Shown here one piece after another: positions 1 to 8,865 of a stretch of DNA of 64,000 nt. Made by a program: the position numbers and the translations under genes. The stretch is from Endomicrobiales bacterium (GTDB taxonomy: Bacteria; Elusimicrobiota; Endomicrobiia; Endomicrobiales; JAFGGC01), in NCBI GenBank assembly GCA_016930715.1, contig JAFGGC010000027.1:1-64000 (forward strand), read 5' to 3'. How positions within the stretch are numbered: position 1 is the first letter of the stretch; each line of letters starts with the position of its first letter. The notes beneath the pieces were generated by a model, which saw nothing but the letters and a program-made list of their open reading frames with translations, was not told the origin of the DNA and ran no database searches.

Positions 1-122
1 AAGGCGGAAGGTCGGGCCGATTCATCGGCCTCAGCTCCACCATGTTTTCGTTGAAACTTAGAGAGCGTCCGCCGAAGGCGGAAGGTCAGGCCTGTTCGTC
101 GGCTTCAGTTCAACAGCATTCC
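1..122. repeat. Two-copy direct repeat at the window edge, 74-bp period
   Basis: The stretch beginning AAGGCGGAAGGTC at 1 recurs at 75 with few changes, running through the following 'ggcc..ttc.tcggc.tcag.tc' part (1-45 versus 75-119). The period is 74 bp. No convincing gene covers it. It may be the end of a longer repeat array lying outside the window, or the decayed 3' end of an upstream gene. Confidence 0.6.
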
Positions 123-139
123 ACCCGTCAACAAACATA

Positions 140-1015
140 ATGTTTAAACCCCCTTTTTACGGATTACTCAGGTTCTTCGGCCGCCAAGAGTGGATACGCC
201 CGGTCATCAGGGAAAAGATTATCAGGATGTTAGTCAATCCCGACACCTGCGGCCCTTTTGAGTTCACCGTAGATTTTTTCGGCCTTAAATACTCTGGCAA
301 CATCAACCGGTATCTCGAATGGCACGTGTATTTCTTCGGAGCATACGAAAAACAAGAGCTTGTTTTTATGTCCGATGCCGCCAGGAAAAAGGGAGAAAAA
401 GCCGTTTTTCTGGACATAGGCGCGAACACCGGCGAGTATTCGCTTCTCTTGTCGCGGTTGTGCTCCAAGGTGCATTCGTTCGAGCCGTACGACGTGATTG
501 CAAGGCAGTTCAATGCGAACGTTGAGCTAAACGGCATCAAGAACATAACGCTCCACGAGGTCGGCCTCGGCGACAGGAACGAAACGCTCGACTTTTTCGC
601 TCCGGTCAACAGCCATAACACCGGCACGGGTACTTTCGTCGCCGGGCACGAGCCGGGAAACAACACGCTGTACAAGAAGCTTGAAATAAAGAACGCCGAC
701 GAGTACATAGCGGGGCTCGGTCTTGACAGGATAGACCTGATAAAGATAGACGTTGAGGGTTTCGAGCGCCGGGTCCTGAACGGTCTCAAGGACACCATAA
801 AGAAATACAGGCCCGCCATCTTCATGGAATACTCCGAATCGACCGCCGGAACGTTCGCCTCAGCGGAAGAATTCAAGGATTTCCTGGCGGGATACAGGAT
901 ATCAAGAGTAACGGCGAACAAAACCGTACTTTTCTTTTTCAATAAGCCGTGCTACGGCCAAAAAGAGTATGGTTTCACGAAACTTCCAGCGAACCTCTTC
1001 CTTGAACCTGTTTAG
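140..1015 (+). CDS. FkbM-family SAM-dependent methyltransferase
   Basis: A 291-residue protein with the Rossmann-fold SAM motif VFLDIGANTGEYSLLLSR at about residues 89-106, and DLIKIDVEGFE near residue 200, which is the hallmark of the FkbM family. Members O-methylate sugars or small molecules, often in surface-glycan or secondary-metabolite loci, but the substrate cannot be read from sequence. The ATG at 140 has no strong Shine-Dalgarno sequence, and the direct repeat lies just upstream. It stands apart from the next operon, which has its own promoter. A glycan-modifying role is only a guess from the family. Confidence 0.85.
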   Translation: MFKPPFYGLLRFFGRQEWIRPVIREKIIRMLVNPDTCGPFEFTVDFFGLKYSGNINRYLEWHVYFFGAYEKQELVFMSDAARKKGEKAVFLDIGANTGEYSLLLSRLCSKVHSFEPYDVIARQFNANVELNGIKNITLHEVGLGDRNETLDFFAPVNSHNTGTGTFVAGHEPGNNTLYKKLEIKNADEYIAGLGLDRIDLIKIDVEGFERRVLNGLKDTIKKYRPAIFMEYSESTAGTFASAEEFKDFLAGYRISRVTANKTVLFFFNKPCYGQKEYGFTKLPANLFLEPV

Positions 1016-1075
1016 AACGACCCTGAAAACACCTATTCAAGCCAAAAACCGCCAAATTCCGCGTTTGTTTTTTTG

Positions 1076-1104
1076 TTGACTAATCAAGCAAAAAAGAGTA
1101 AAAT
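1076..1104 (+). promoter_or_regulatory. Sigma70-type promoter for yjbQ-rsmD operon
   Basis: TTGACT (1076-1081) and TAAAAT (1099-1104) are separated by 17 bp, about 30 bp upstream of the first ATG at 1135. The spacing and both hexamers fit a housekeeping sigma factor. Confidence 0.6.
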
Positions 1105-1134
1105 ACTAACTTGCGATAATGCGGGGGGTTTTTT

Positions 1135-1554
1135 ATGATTTATTTCGACGAGATATCACTTGCCACTCAAGGTTTCTCCGATATCATGGACATAACCGAC
1201 GAAGTGGAAAAAGTATTGAAAAAAAGCGGAATTTCCGAAGGGCTTGTCACGATTTCCGTGCCCGGCTCGACCGCGGGTGTGACCACCATTGAGTTTGAAC
1301 CGGGCCTTGTCAAGGACCTTAAAGAGGCCCTTGAAAGGATAGCCCCGGCCAACGCCGGTTCCTACTCGCACGATAGAACATGGGGCGACGGGAACGGGTT
1401 TTCCCATATCAGGGCCGCGCTCATAGGCGCGAGCAAGTCTTTTCCCGTGAAGGCAAAGAAGATGATGCTCGGGACCTGGCAGCAGATAGTGCTGATAGAT
1501 TTTGACAACCGGCACCGCCGCAGGAAGGTAACGGTGCAGGTGCTCGGAGAGTAG
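1135..1554 (+). CDS. YjbQ/UPF0047-family protein
   Basis: 139 residues, the normal length for UPF0047. The family signature is present: ISVPGSTAGVTTIEFEPGL in the first half and SHDRTWGDGNGFSHIRAAL with the conserved histidines in the middle, then GTWQQIVLIDFDN near the C-terminus. Family members can show weak thiamine-phosphate synthase activity, but their physiological role is unsettled. It starts after a G-run that can act as a ribosome site. The stop codon TAG directly abuts the ATG of rsmD at 1555, so the two are translationally linked. Confidence 0.88.
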   Translation: MIYFDEISLATQGFSDIMDITDEVEKVLKKSGISEGLVTISVPGSTAGVTTIEFEPGLVKDLKEALERIAPANAGSYSHDRTWGDGNGFSHIRAALIGASKSFPVKAKKMMLGTWQQIVLIDFDNRHRRRKVTVQVLGE

Positions 1555-2136
1555 ATGGCCGGTCTGAGGATCCTCGGCGGGCAGGCGCGCTCAAGAAAAC
1601 TGAAGACGCTCAAAAAAGACGACTACTCGGTGCGGCCGCTTCTCGGCAGGATAAAAAAATCACTTTTTGACATATTGGCCCCGTATTTGCCCGGAGCGGT
1701 ATTTCTTGATCTTTTCGCGGGTACCGGCGCGGTGGGGCTGGAAGCTCTTTCAAGGGGCGCGAAGAGCGCTGTTTTCGTCGAAAAAGACCATAAATGCGTT
1801 AAACTCATTGAAGAAAACCTGAAAGACCTCGGCTGGGCGGACAGGGCGGAGGTAGTAGTTGCGGACGTGCTTGAGGGGGTTTCCCGCTTTGCAGGCGCAT
1901 TTGACATCGTTTTTATGGGGCCGCCGTACGTCGACGCGGCTAAAAGGCCGCTGGCGCTGACCTCTCCTGTTCTTGAGAAGGTTTCGGCATCCGCGATTCT
2001 GAAGCCGGGATCGCTGATAATAAGCCAGCATCAAATAAAAGAACCGGTGTGCTTTCCGGCGGCCTTGGAGATGTTTCGCAGGGAAAAATACGGAGATACT
2101 TGCCTGTCATTTAGCAGGCTTAGATCGGGCGGTTAA
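1555..2136 (+). CDS. rsmD: RsmD-like 16S rRNA (guanine-N2) methyltransferase
   Basis: 193 residues, family length. The N-terminal GGQARSRKL and 'VRPLLGRIKKSLFDIL' are typical of RsmD, which methylates G966 of 16S rRNA. The SAM-binding motif FLDLFAGTGAVGLEALSRGA follows. Motif IV, normally (D/N/S)PP(Y/F), reads GPPY here (FMGPPYVDAAK, DNA 1912-1944), so the usual acidic or polar residue is glycine. Everything else is well preserved. The gene overlaps the next by one base at 2136. Confidence 0.85.
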   Translation: MAGLRILGGQARSRKLKTLKKDDYSVRPLLGRIKKSLFDILAPYLPGAVFLDLFAGTGAVGLEALSRGAKSAVFVEKDHKCVKLIEENLKDLGWADRAEVVVADVLEGVSRFAGAFDIVFMGPPYVDAAKRPLALTSPVLEKVSASAILKPGSLIISQHQIKEPVCFPAALEMFRREKYGDTCLSFSRLRSGG

Positions 2137-2891
2137 TGTTTTCAAATTTATGGAACCTGTTGTTCGGTCCGGGGTTAGAGATTAGCTACTCAAGGATAAA
2201 CGCGTACCGGACATGCCCGCAAAAATACAGGCTCCAATACATTGAAGGAAAGAGGGTCCCGCCGAATCCCTACATTTCTTTCGGTATAAGCATACATAAG
2301 ACGCTGGAAGATTTTCATCTGAAGAAAAACGGCGACATAGACGATCTTTTTGAAAGCTACGATACGTGCTGGGTCAACGAGGGGTTCGTTTCCCCGCATC
2401 AGGCGCACGAATATTTCGAAAAAGGCAGAAAGCTCCTTGAGAATTACTGGCAGGACAACGTGAACCTCAAATCCGAGGTGCTGTACGTCGAAAAGGAATT
2501 TTCGTTTCCCGTCGGACGCAATGCGATGCGCGGCATTATAGACAGGATAGACAGGCACCCGGACGGTCAGTATGAGGTTATAGACTACAAGACTCATTCT
2601 GAGCTCTGGGACCAGAAGAAAGCGGACGCGGACCTGCAGATGAGCATATACGCGCTCGCGTGCAAAAAGGCCATTGGAATAGAGCCGGGATATTTCAGCT
2701 ATTACTTCCTTTCGCACGGCACCAAGGTCAATACTAACAGAACAGACGAGCAGCTGGAAGACGCTTTAAGAACGGCAAAAGACGTGATAGAAAAAGTGCG
2801 CAGGGGCGTGTTTACCCCGAACACGGGGCACTGCCCCAAGTGCGATTTCAGGAAAAGCTGTCCCCACTCCGCGGCAAAGCGGCAGGATTGA
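2136..2891 (+). CDS. PD-(D/E)XK nuclease (RecB/Cas4-like, Fe-S cluster type)
   Basis: 251 residues. The motif SYSRINAYRTCPQKYRLQYI near residue 18 supplies the first cysteine of a Cas4/AddB-like cluster. VIDYKTH near residue 150 is the D-x(n)-DxK active site of the PD-(D/E)XK fold. The C-terminus ends in CPKCDFRKSCPH, giving the other cysteines of a probable 4Fe-4S cluster. No cas1, cas2 or helicase gene sits next to it, so it is best called a stand-alone RecB-family exonuclease domain protein, with DNA-end processing as the family role. Confidence 0.85.
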   Translation: MFSNLWNLLFGPGLEISYSRINAYRTCPQKYRLQYIEGKRVPPNPYISFGISIHKTLEDFHLKKNGDIDDLFESYDTCWVNEGFVSPHQAHEYFEKGRKLLENYWQDNVNLKSEVLYVEKEFSFPVGRNAMRGIIDRIDRHPDGQYEVIDYKTHSELWDQKKADADLQMSIYALACKKAIGIEPGYFSYYFLSHGTKVNTNRTDEQLEDALRTAKDVIEKVRRGVFTPNTGHCPKCDFRKSCPHSAAKRQD

Positions 2892-2893
2892 AC

Positions 2894-3643
2894 ATGAAAA
2901 AGCTTAATATCGTTAAATTCGGCGGGAGCCTTTCGAAGAACGAAGAGGCAAAAAAGAATTTTCTTGACAGGGTCGCCTCTATTTCGAAAAAAGAGAGGGT
3001 AGTCCTCGTGCACGGCGGCGGGCCGGAGATAGGTTCGTGGCTTGCAAGGCTCAACATACAGACGATGTTCGTCAACGGCCTGAGATACACGGACTACACG
3101 GCCCTGGAAGTCGTCGAGATGGTGCTTTCAGGCAAGGTCAACAAGGGCCTCGTGGCCGAACTTAACAAGAGAGGCGCTAAAGCCGTCGGGATTTCCGGGA
3201 AAGACGGAAAATCCGTGCTGTGCAGGAGGCTGCCCGAGCTGGGATTCGTGGGTGAACCGCTGAAAGTGGACATTACCCTAGCGAAAGATCTTCTTGCGGG
3301 AGGTTTCCTGCCGGTTATGTCTTCTCTTGCGTTCGACAAGGACGGCAACACGCTAAATGTCAACGCCGATTCTATGGCGATGGCGATGGCGTCGGCGCTC
3401 AAGGCCGACAGGCTCATCCTTCTTACGGACGTGCGAGGCGTTCTTGACGCCGAAAAGAAGACTATTAACGAGATAAAGACCAAGGACGCTGAAAAACTCA
3501 TAGAAAACGGGACGGTAACCGGAGGCATGATCCCGAAGCTGCGGGCCTGCGCGAAATCGGTCAAGGCCGGCGTGAAGGAAGTCTGGATAGCCGACGGTTC
3601 GTCGGATTTGAAAGAGCCCGAAGGGACGTTGATACACAGATAA
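2894..3643 (+). CDS. argB: Acetylglutamate kinase
   Basis: ArgB phosphorylates N-acetylglutamate, the second step of arginine synthesis. The ATG at 2894, two bases after the nuclease stop, gives a 249-residue protein starting MKKLNIVKFGGSLS, the expected N-terminus of the amino-acid-kinase fold; an in-frame ATG at 2840 would overlap the nuclease and add residues foreign to the family. VHGGGPEIG binds substrate phosphate, LNVNADSMA and LLTDVRGVLD are family motifs, and GTVTGGMIPKL is the C-terminal signature. Confidence 0.9.
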   Translation: MKKLNIVKFGGSLSKNEEAKKNFLDRVASISKKERVVLVHGGGPEIGSWLARLNIQTMFVNGLRYTDYTALEVVEMVLSGKVNKGLVAELNKRGAKAVGISGKDGKSVLCRRLPELGFVGEPLKVDITLAKDLLAGGFLPVMSSLAFDKDGNTLNVNADSMAMAMASALKADRLILLTDVRGVLDAEKKTINEIKTKDAEKLIENGTVTGGMIPKLRACAKSVKAGVKEVWIADGSSDLKEPEGTLIHR

Positions 3644-3652
3644 AAGTCAAAA

Positions 3653-3749
3653 GGCAATTTAGGATTTCGAAAAAGCGTTATTCGAACGGAAGGAATCGAA
3701 AGCCTGTCACCGAAGTATTTAGAAATTGTCGTTTCGAAATTATCTATGT
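3653..3749. repeat. Degenerate intergenic TTTCGAAATT palindromic element, copy 1
   Basis: Between argB and argD. It starts GGCAATTTAGGATTTCGAAAA and ends AGAAATTGTCGTTTCGAAATTATCTATGT (3721-3749). It shares both ends with the copies at 6193-6300 and 62292-62436 but is the most decayed of the three. Confidence 0.6.
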
Positions 3750-3773
3750 TTCAACCTATAAAAAGAGGATAAT

Positions 3774-4970
3774 ATGGACGATATAATATCGAAAGAAAGA
3801 GAATACATAAGCCAGACATACAAAAGATACAGGCTCGTGGCTAAAAAAGCCAAGGGCCAGTACGTGTGGGACGACAAGGGAAAGAAGTATCTTGATTTTT
3901 TCGCAGGGCTGTCGGTCTGCAACGTCGGGCACGCGCACCCGAAGATAGTAACCGCGATAAAGAACCAGTCCGAAAAACTGATCCATATCTCGAACCTCTA
4001 TTACGCGGAATCGCAGGTGAAGCTCGCTGAAAAACTCGTCAAAGCTTCGTTCCCGGGGAAGGTCTTCTTCTCAAATTCCGGGGCGGAGGCGAACGAATGC
4101 GCCATAAAGCTCGCCAGGAAGTGGGCGGGAGGCCAGAGGCACGAGGTCATTTCATTCGAGAATTCCTTTCACGGACGGACGCTCGCGACGCTTGCCGCGA
4201 CGGCTCAGGAGAAATTCCAGAAACCGTTCGCCCCTTTACCCGGTGGTTTCAAGTCGGCGAGATTCAATAGATTGGAATCGGTAAAGAGGTGTATAAACAG
4301 AAAAACCGCAGCGGTCATAATCGAGCCCATACAGGGAGAGGGCGGGGTTGTTCCGGCGGACCCCTGGTTTTTAAGGAACTTGAGGATCCTTTGCGACAGA
4401 GCGGATATCCTTTTAATATTCGACGAGGTGCAGAGCGGCATGGGAAGGACCGGGAAACTTTTTGCCTGGCAGAAATACAAGGTAACGCCCGATATTTTCA
4501 CGCTGGCAAAAAGCCTTGCCGGAGGCCTGCCGCTTGGCGCGACCATCGCTTCAAAAAAGGTCTCCGGGGTTTTTGGTTTCGGCGACCACGGCTCGACTTT
4601 CGGAGGGAACCCGGTGGCTTGCGCCGCCGCGGTCCAGGTTCTTGATCTTCTCAACAAGGATATGCTTAAGAATGTCGAAATCCTCGGCGGATATTTCATG
4701 TCGGGGCTTTTCGACCTGAAAGCGAAATATGAATTCGTGAAAGACGTGAGAGGCACCGGGCTCATGATAGGCGCGGAACTGAGCGTGCCCGCGGAGGGTA
4801 TCGTTCAGTACTGCCTGGGAAAAGGGCTGATAGTCAACTGCACGCAGGACAAGGTCTTGAGGTTCCTGCCGCCTTTCGTGATAACGAAAAGCGACGCGGA
4901 CAAGGCAATTTCCATACTGGAGGAAGCGTTCATCCACCAGAGGCGGATTTCGCAAAAGGCAATTATATAA
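3774..4970 (+). CDS. argD: Acetylornithine aminotransferase (class III PLP)
   Basis: 398 residues, normal for ArgD, which transaminates N-acetylglutamate semialdehyde to N-acetylornithine. The PLP-site features are FSNSGAEANECAIKLAR, IEPIQGEGG, FDEVQSGMGRTG and the Schiff-base lysine in TLAKSLAGGLPLGA. 'GSTFGGNPVACAAA' is the distal family motif. Ornithine or succinylornithine aminotransferase would look similar, but the argB-argG-argH context favours ArgD. It is 16 bp upstream of argG. Confidence 0.88.
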   Translation: MDDIISKEREYISQTYKRYRLVAKKAKGQYVWDDKGKKYLDFFAGLSVCNVGHAHPKIVTAIKNQSEKLIHISNLYYAESQVKLAEKLVKASFPGKVFFSNSGAEANECAIKLARKWAGGQRHEVISFENSFHGRTLATLAATAQEKFQKPFAPLPGGFKSARFNRLESVKRCINRKTAAVIIEPIQGEGGVVPADPWFLRNLRILCDRADILLIFDEVQSGMGRTGKLFAWQKYKVTPDIFTLAKSLAGGLPLGATIASKKVSGVFGFGDHGSTFGGNPVACAAAVQVLDLLNKDMLKNVEILGGYFMSGLFDLKAKYEFVKDVRGTGLMIGAELSVPAEGIVQYCLGKGLIVNCTQDKVLRFLPPFVITKSDADKAISILEEAFIHQRRISQKAII

Positions 4971-4986
4971 ATCATAGGAGCTCAAA

Positions 4987-6192
4987 ATGGCAGTCAAGAA
5001 AATAGTAGTCGCGTATTCCGGCGGGCTGGACACGTCGGTTATCTTAAGATGGCTCAAGGAAAGGTACGGGGCGCAGATTATCGCCTGTGCCGTTGACGTC
5101 GGCCAGGGTTCGGAGCTGAAATCCCTGAAGTCCAAGGCGCTCAGGACCGGCGCTTCAAAGGCCTACATCATAGACGCGAGGGAAGAGTTCGTGAAGGAGT
5201 ATATCTTTCCGGCCATAAAGGCAAACGCTGTTTACGAGGGAAGGTACCTGCTGGGTACTTCGCTTGCGAGGCCGGTGATAGCCAAGAAAATAGTGGACAT
5301 CGCGAAAAAGGAAAAGGCGGACGCGGTCTGCCACGGGGCGACCGGCAAGGGCAACGACCAGGTCAGGTTCGAGCTGACTTTTAAGGCGTTGATGCCGGAG
5401 GTGAAAATAATAGCTCCCTGGAGGGAGTGGGCGATAAGGTCCCGGGAAGACGCCATAGATTACGCAAGGAGGCACGGCATCCCGGTGCCGGTCACCAAGA
5501 AAAAACCGTATTCTTCGGACGCCAATCTCTGGCACATATCCTACGAAGGCGGGATACTTGAAGACCCCGAAAACGAGTATGACGAGTCGATGTTTAAACT
5601 GACGGTTTCGCCGCAAAAGGCGCCCGCAAGGCCAGAATACGTGTCGATCGGTTTTCGGAGAGGCGTGCCGGTATCGGTCAACGGCAAGAGGCTTTCACCG
5701 GTGGCTTTGATAAACACGCTGAATAAAATAGCGGGAAGGAACGGCGTCGGCAGGTCTGATATCATCGAGAACAGGCTCGTGGGCATAAAATCGAGAGGCG
5801 TCTACGAGGCCCCGGCGGCGACAGTGCTTTACGCCGCGCACAGGGAGCTCGAAACGCTGGCGCTCGACCGGGAGACGATGCATTTCAAGGATATGATAAC
5901 CCCTAAGTACTCGGAGATGGTCTACTTCGGCCAGTGGTTCACTCCTTTGAGGGAAGCGCTTGACGCTTTCGTGGACAGCACTCAAGGTAGCGTTACCGGC
6001 AGCGTGAAGCTCAAGCTCTTCAAGGGCAACGTGATGGTCTCGGCGAGGAAGTCCGTCAAGTCGCTCTATTGGGACAAACTGGCTACTTTCGGGAAAGACG
6101 AAATATACAACCAAAAGGACGCGGAAGGTTTCATAAACCTTTTCGGGCTTCCGATAAAGGTAAAGGCGATACTGGACAGAAAGAATAAATAA
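4987..6192 (+). CDS. argG: Argininosuccinate synthase
   Basis: 401 residues. The N-terminal PP-loop [19 protein letters not shown] is the ATP pyrophosphatase motif of ArgG, which joins citrulline and aspartate. [14 protein letters not shown] and [18 protein letters not shown] are family signatures, and the length is standard. AGGAG at about 4976-4980 precedes the ATG at 4987. The carbamoyltransferase gene argF and argC/argJ are not in this window. Confidence 0.93.
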   Translation: MAVKKIVVAYSGGLDTSVILRWLKERYGAQIIACAVDVGQGSELKSLKSKALRTGASKAYIIDAREEFVKEYIFPAIKANAVYEGRYLLGTSLARPVIAKKIVDIAKKEKADAVCHGATGKGNDQVRFELTFKALMPEVKIIAPWREWAIRSREDAIDYARRHGIPVPVTKKKPYSSDANLWHISYEGGILEDPENEYDESMFKLTVSPQKAPARPEYVSIGFRRGVPVSVNGKRLSPVALINTLNKIAGRNGVGRSDIIENRLVGIKSRGVYEAPAATVLYAAHRELETLALDRETMHFKDMITPKYSEMVYFGQWFTPLREALDAFVDSTQGSVTGSVKLKLFKGNVMVSARKSVKSLYWDKLATFGKDEIYNQKDAEGFINLFGLPIKVKAILDRKNK

Positions 6193-6300
6193 GGCAATTT
6201 CGAATATCGAATTTCGAAAAAAGGAAGGCGGGCAGTTCACGGCCATTTGATATCTGGTGTTTTTCGAAATTCGAAATTGCAGTTTCGAAATTATCTGTGT
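6193..6300. repeat. Intergenic TTTCGAAATT palindromic element, copy 2 (best preserved)
   Basis: Left arm 6195-6221 (CAATTTCGAATATCGAATTT then CGAAAA) and right arm 6260-6279 (TTTTTCGAAATTCGAAATTG) are near-perfect inverted copies. The transcript would fold into a long hairpin around a spacer of about 38 bases. A trailing TTTCGAAATTATCTGTGT is shared with the copy at 3653-3749. It carries no gene and sits inside the arg operon between argG and argH. Confidence 0.75.
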
Positions 6301-6319
6301 CTAATTCCAGGAGTGCATA

Positions 6320-7645
6320 ATGAAAGATTACGGGAAATTCATAGGTTCGCTCTCGTTCGACGCGAGGCTCGCGTTTTTTGATGTCGTGGGCTCCATAGCA
6401 CACGTCAAGATGCTGGCCAAGTGCGGGATAATATCGCAGCAGGAGGCCAAGAGGATAATCAAGGGGCTGCTTGCGATACTTGCCGGCATGCAAAAAGGCA
6501 GGAGACTGCCTCAAAAGGAGGACGTTCACTACGCCATAGAGGCGGAGCTTATAAAAAGGATAGGCCCTGTGGGCGGAAAGATGCATACCGCCAGAAGCAG
6601 AAACGACCAGGTCGCGCTCGATCTCAGACTTTACATACGCGACGAGATAAGGGCGATCTACGAACTGCTTGTTTCGTGCCAGAAATCCATACTGGTTCAA
6701 GCGAAAAAGAATTTAGACGCGGTAGCACCGGGATACACTCACCTTCAGCCGGCGCAGCCCATACTTTTTTCGCACCAGCTGCTGGCCTACGCCTGGATGT
6801 TCGAGCGGGACAAGGAAAGACTGAAAGATTGTTTTAAAAGAGTCAACGAGCTCCCTCTTGGGAGCGCCGCGCTTGCGGGTACTTCCTTTCCGATAGACAG
6901 GAAGTACGTCGCGAAACTTCTCGGTTTTTCCGCCGTAACGAAAAATTCGATCGATGCGGTCAGCGACAGGGATTTTGCCGTGGAATTCATTTCGTGCCTT
7001 GCTATAATAATGACGCATCTTTCAAGGCTCGCGGAGGAAATGATAATCTGGTCTTCCGTAGAATTTGGTTTCGTGAAGCTTTCGGGAGCGTTCACGACAG
7101 GATCTTCCATAATGCCGCAGAAAAAGAATCCCGACGCGGCTGAACTTGTCAGGGGGAAGACGGGAAGGGTGTTCGGGGACCTCGCTGCCCTTTTAACGGT
7201 AATGAAGGGCCTTTCGCTCGCGTACAACAGGGACCTGCAGGAGGACAAACCTCCGGTGTTCGACGCCGCCGACACCGTTTCAGGGTGCCTTGAGGTAACA
7301 GCGGAAATGATAGCTACTATGCAGGTTTCAAAGAAGCGCATGGAGGCTTCCGCTAAAAAAGGTTTCATAGGCGCTACGGAACTCGCCGACTATCTGGCGA
7401 AAAAAGGGATACCGTTCCGGAAGGCGCACGGGATCGTGAAAGGCATAGTCGACCACTGCGCCGCCGGGGACATTTCGCTTGACGGTCTTTCAGTCCAGGA
7501 ATATAGGGAATTTTCGAAGCTTTTCGGCCCGGACGTCAAGAAATGCATAGACCCCAAAAACATAATCGAATCGAAGAAGTCGTTAGGAGGTACTTCCTCG
7601 AAACAGGTCAGAATGCAGATCGAGGAATTGTCGAAAAAAATATGA
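6320..7645 (+). CDS. argH: Argininosuccinate lyase
   Basis: 441 residues of the fumarase/aspartase superfamily; it cleaves argininosuccinate to arginine and fumarate. The mobile signature loop GSSIMPQKKNPDAAELVRGK is intact, as are DVHYAIEAELIKRIG and HTARSRNDQV near the N-terminus. The N-terminus is slightly short compared with common ArgH proteins, but AGGAG upstream of 6320 supports the start. Its end overlaps the possible early start of the following TolC-like gene. Confidence 0.93.
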   Translation: MKDYGKFIGSLSFDARLAFFDVVGSIAHVKMLAKCGIISQQEAKRIIKGLLAILAGMQKGRRLPQKEDVHYAIEAELIKRIGPVGGKMHTARSRNDQVALDLRLYIRDEIRAIYELLVSCQKSILVQAKKNLDAVAPGYTHLQPAQPILFSHQLLAYAWMFERDKERLKDCFKRVNELPLGSAALAGTSFPIDRKYVAKLLGFSAVTKNSIDAVSDRDFAVEFISCLAIIMTHLSRLAEEMIIWSSVEFGFVKLSGAFTTGSSIMPQKKNPDAAELVRGKTGRVFGDLAALLTVMKGLSLAYNRDLQEDKPPVFDAADTVSGCLEVTAEMIATMQVSKKRMEASAKKGFIGATELADYLAKKGIPFRKAHGIVKGIVDHCAAGDISLDGLSVQEYREFSKLFGPDVKKCIDPKNIIESKKSLGGTSSKQVRMQIEELSKKI

Positions 7646-7656
7646 AGGAAGAATTT

Positions 7657-8847
7657 ATGCGTTCAAGGCCGGGGTTATTCTGCGCGATCTTTTGTTCCGC
7701 GGTTCTCTGTGTTGCGCCTCTTCTTTGCCAGGAGCCGGAAAGGCTGCTGACCATAGACGAGGCGATAACGACCGGGCTGAACAACAGCCAGGACGTCCTC
7801 ATTTACAAGGAACAGATAGCGATAGCCCAGCAGAGGGTCAGCGAATCACGTTCCATCATTTTTCCGAAGATAGATTTCAATTTAAACGCATCCCAGGTCA
7901 ACAACGATCTGCCGGTCATACTTTCTCCGTCGTTCAATTCGACTTACCTTCCGGACACAAAAAAAGACATATATTACACGACACGGCTTTCTCTGTGGCA
8001 GTACCTTTACGCGAGCGGAAGGTACACTACGAACCTGAAGCTTGCCGAGATAAACCTTTCCCAGGCCCAGAGCCAGGCGGACGCTTCGAAGAACAAGGTG
8101 GTTCTCGACGTGAAGAAGGTATTTTACGCCTGTCTGATACTAAAGGAAAAAATACGGGCATACAAGGATTTTATCAAGGAAGCATCGGGAAGGAGCTCTG
8201 TTTCTTCCGCTGAACTGGAACTCGCTAAACTGAAATACAGATACGAGAAAGAGAAACTTGAATTCCTGAGAACAACGGGGCTTGAGCTTAACACGATCGT
8301 TGAGATATCCGGCGAACTTTCGGCTCCGGATGAAGAGTACGACCTTAACAAGTGCCTTGCCTGGGCTTTTCAGTACAGGCCTGAGCTCAGGCAAACCCAG
8401 TTCCAGGAAACCATAGACAGTCTTAGAGTCAACCTTTCGATGAAGGAACGCTATCCCACGGTGGCGCTCGGAGCGAATTACGAATGGATCGGAGAAAAGC
8501 TTCCTCTCGACCGCACCAGCTGGAACGCGACCATAAACGTGAACGTCCCGATATTCGACGGCTGGGCTTCGTGGTCAAGGATAAAGCAGAGAAGATCCCA
8601 GGCGCGAGAAGGCAAGATACGCCGGGCCAAGATCGAGGACCAGATACGCTCGGAGGTTAGGGACGCCCATCTTGACTACGTTTTCTGGAAAGAACAGACG
8701 GGCAAGGTGAATTCCCGCGCGTTGCCGGGGGATCCAGAAAAGAAACTTGAAACAAAGCTTCTGAAGCTTGACACGCTGTATAAGGCGATAGTGAGCGAAG
8801 CCCGGCTCGATTGGGCGATAGGAAAGCTGTTCTTCGATAAACCATAG
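7657..8847 (+). CDS. TolC-like outer-membrane efflux protein
   Basis: The start at 7657 is preferred because AAGGAAG (7645-7651) lies at good distance; an ATG at 7642 overlapping the argH stop is the alternative. The 396-residue product opens with a signal peptide (MRSRPGLFCAIFCSAVLC) and then LTIDEAITTGLNNSQDVLI, the first outer-membrane-factor helix signature. Repeated long helices and 'ARLDWAIGKLFF' at the end match the OEP fold that makes the channel of tripartite exporters. No periplasmic adaptor or inner-membrane pump is nearby, so the cargo is unknown. Confidence 0.85.
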   Translation: MRSRPGLFCAIFCSAVLCVAPLLCQEPERLLTIDEAITTGLNNSQDVLIYKEQIAIAQQRVSESRSIIFPKIDFNLNASQVNNDLPVILSPSFNSTYLPDTKKDIYYTTRLSLWQYLYASGRYTTNLKLAEINLSQAQSQADASKNKVVLDVKKVFYACLILKEKIRAYKDFIKEASGRSSVSSAELELAKLKYRYEKEKLEFLRTTGLELNTIVEISGELSAPDEEYDLNKCLAWAFQYRPELRQTQFQETIDSLRVNLSMKERYPTVALGANYEWIGEKLPLDRTSWNATINVNVPIFDGWASWSRIKQRRSQAREGKIRRAKIEDQIRSEVRDAHLDYVFWKEQTGKVNSRALPGDPEKKLETKLLKLDTLYKAIVSEARLDWAIGKLFFDKP

Positions 8848-8865
8848 AGCACCTGAAAGAAACCC

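Noticed and set aside
2136-2891. PD-(D/E)XK nuclease as a Cas4 and hence a CRISPR locus
   Set aside because: No cas1/cas2 or repeat-spacer array in the window; the cluster-type nuclease is common as a stand-alone protein.
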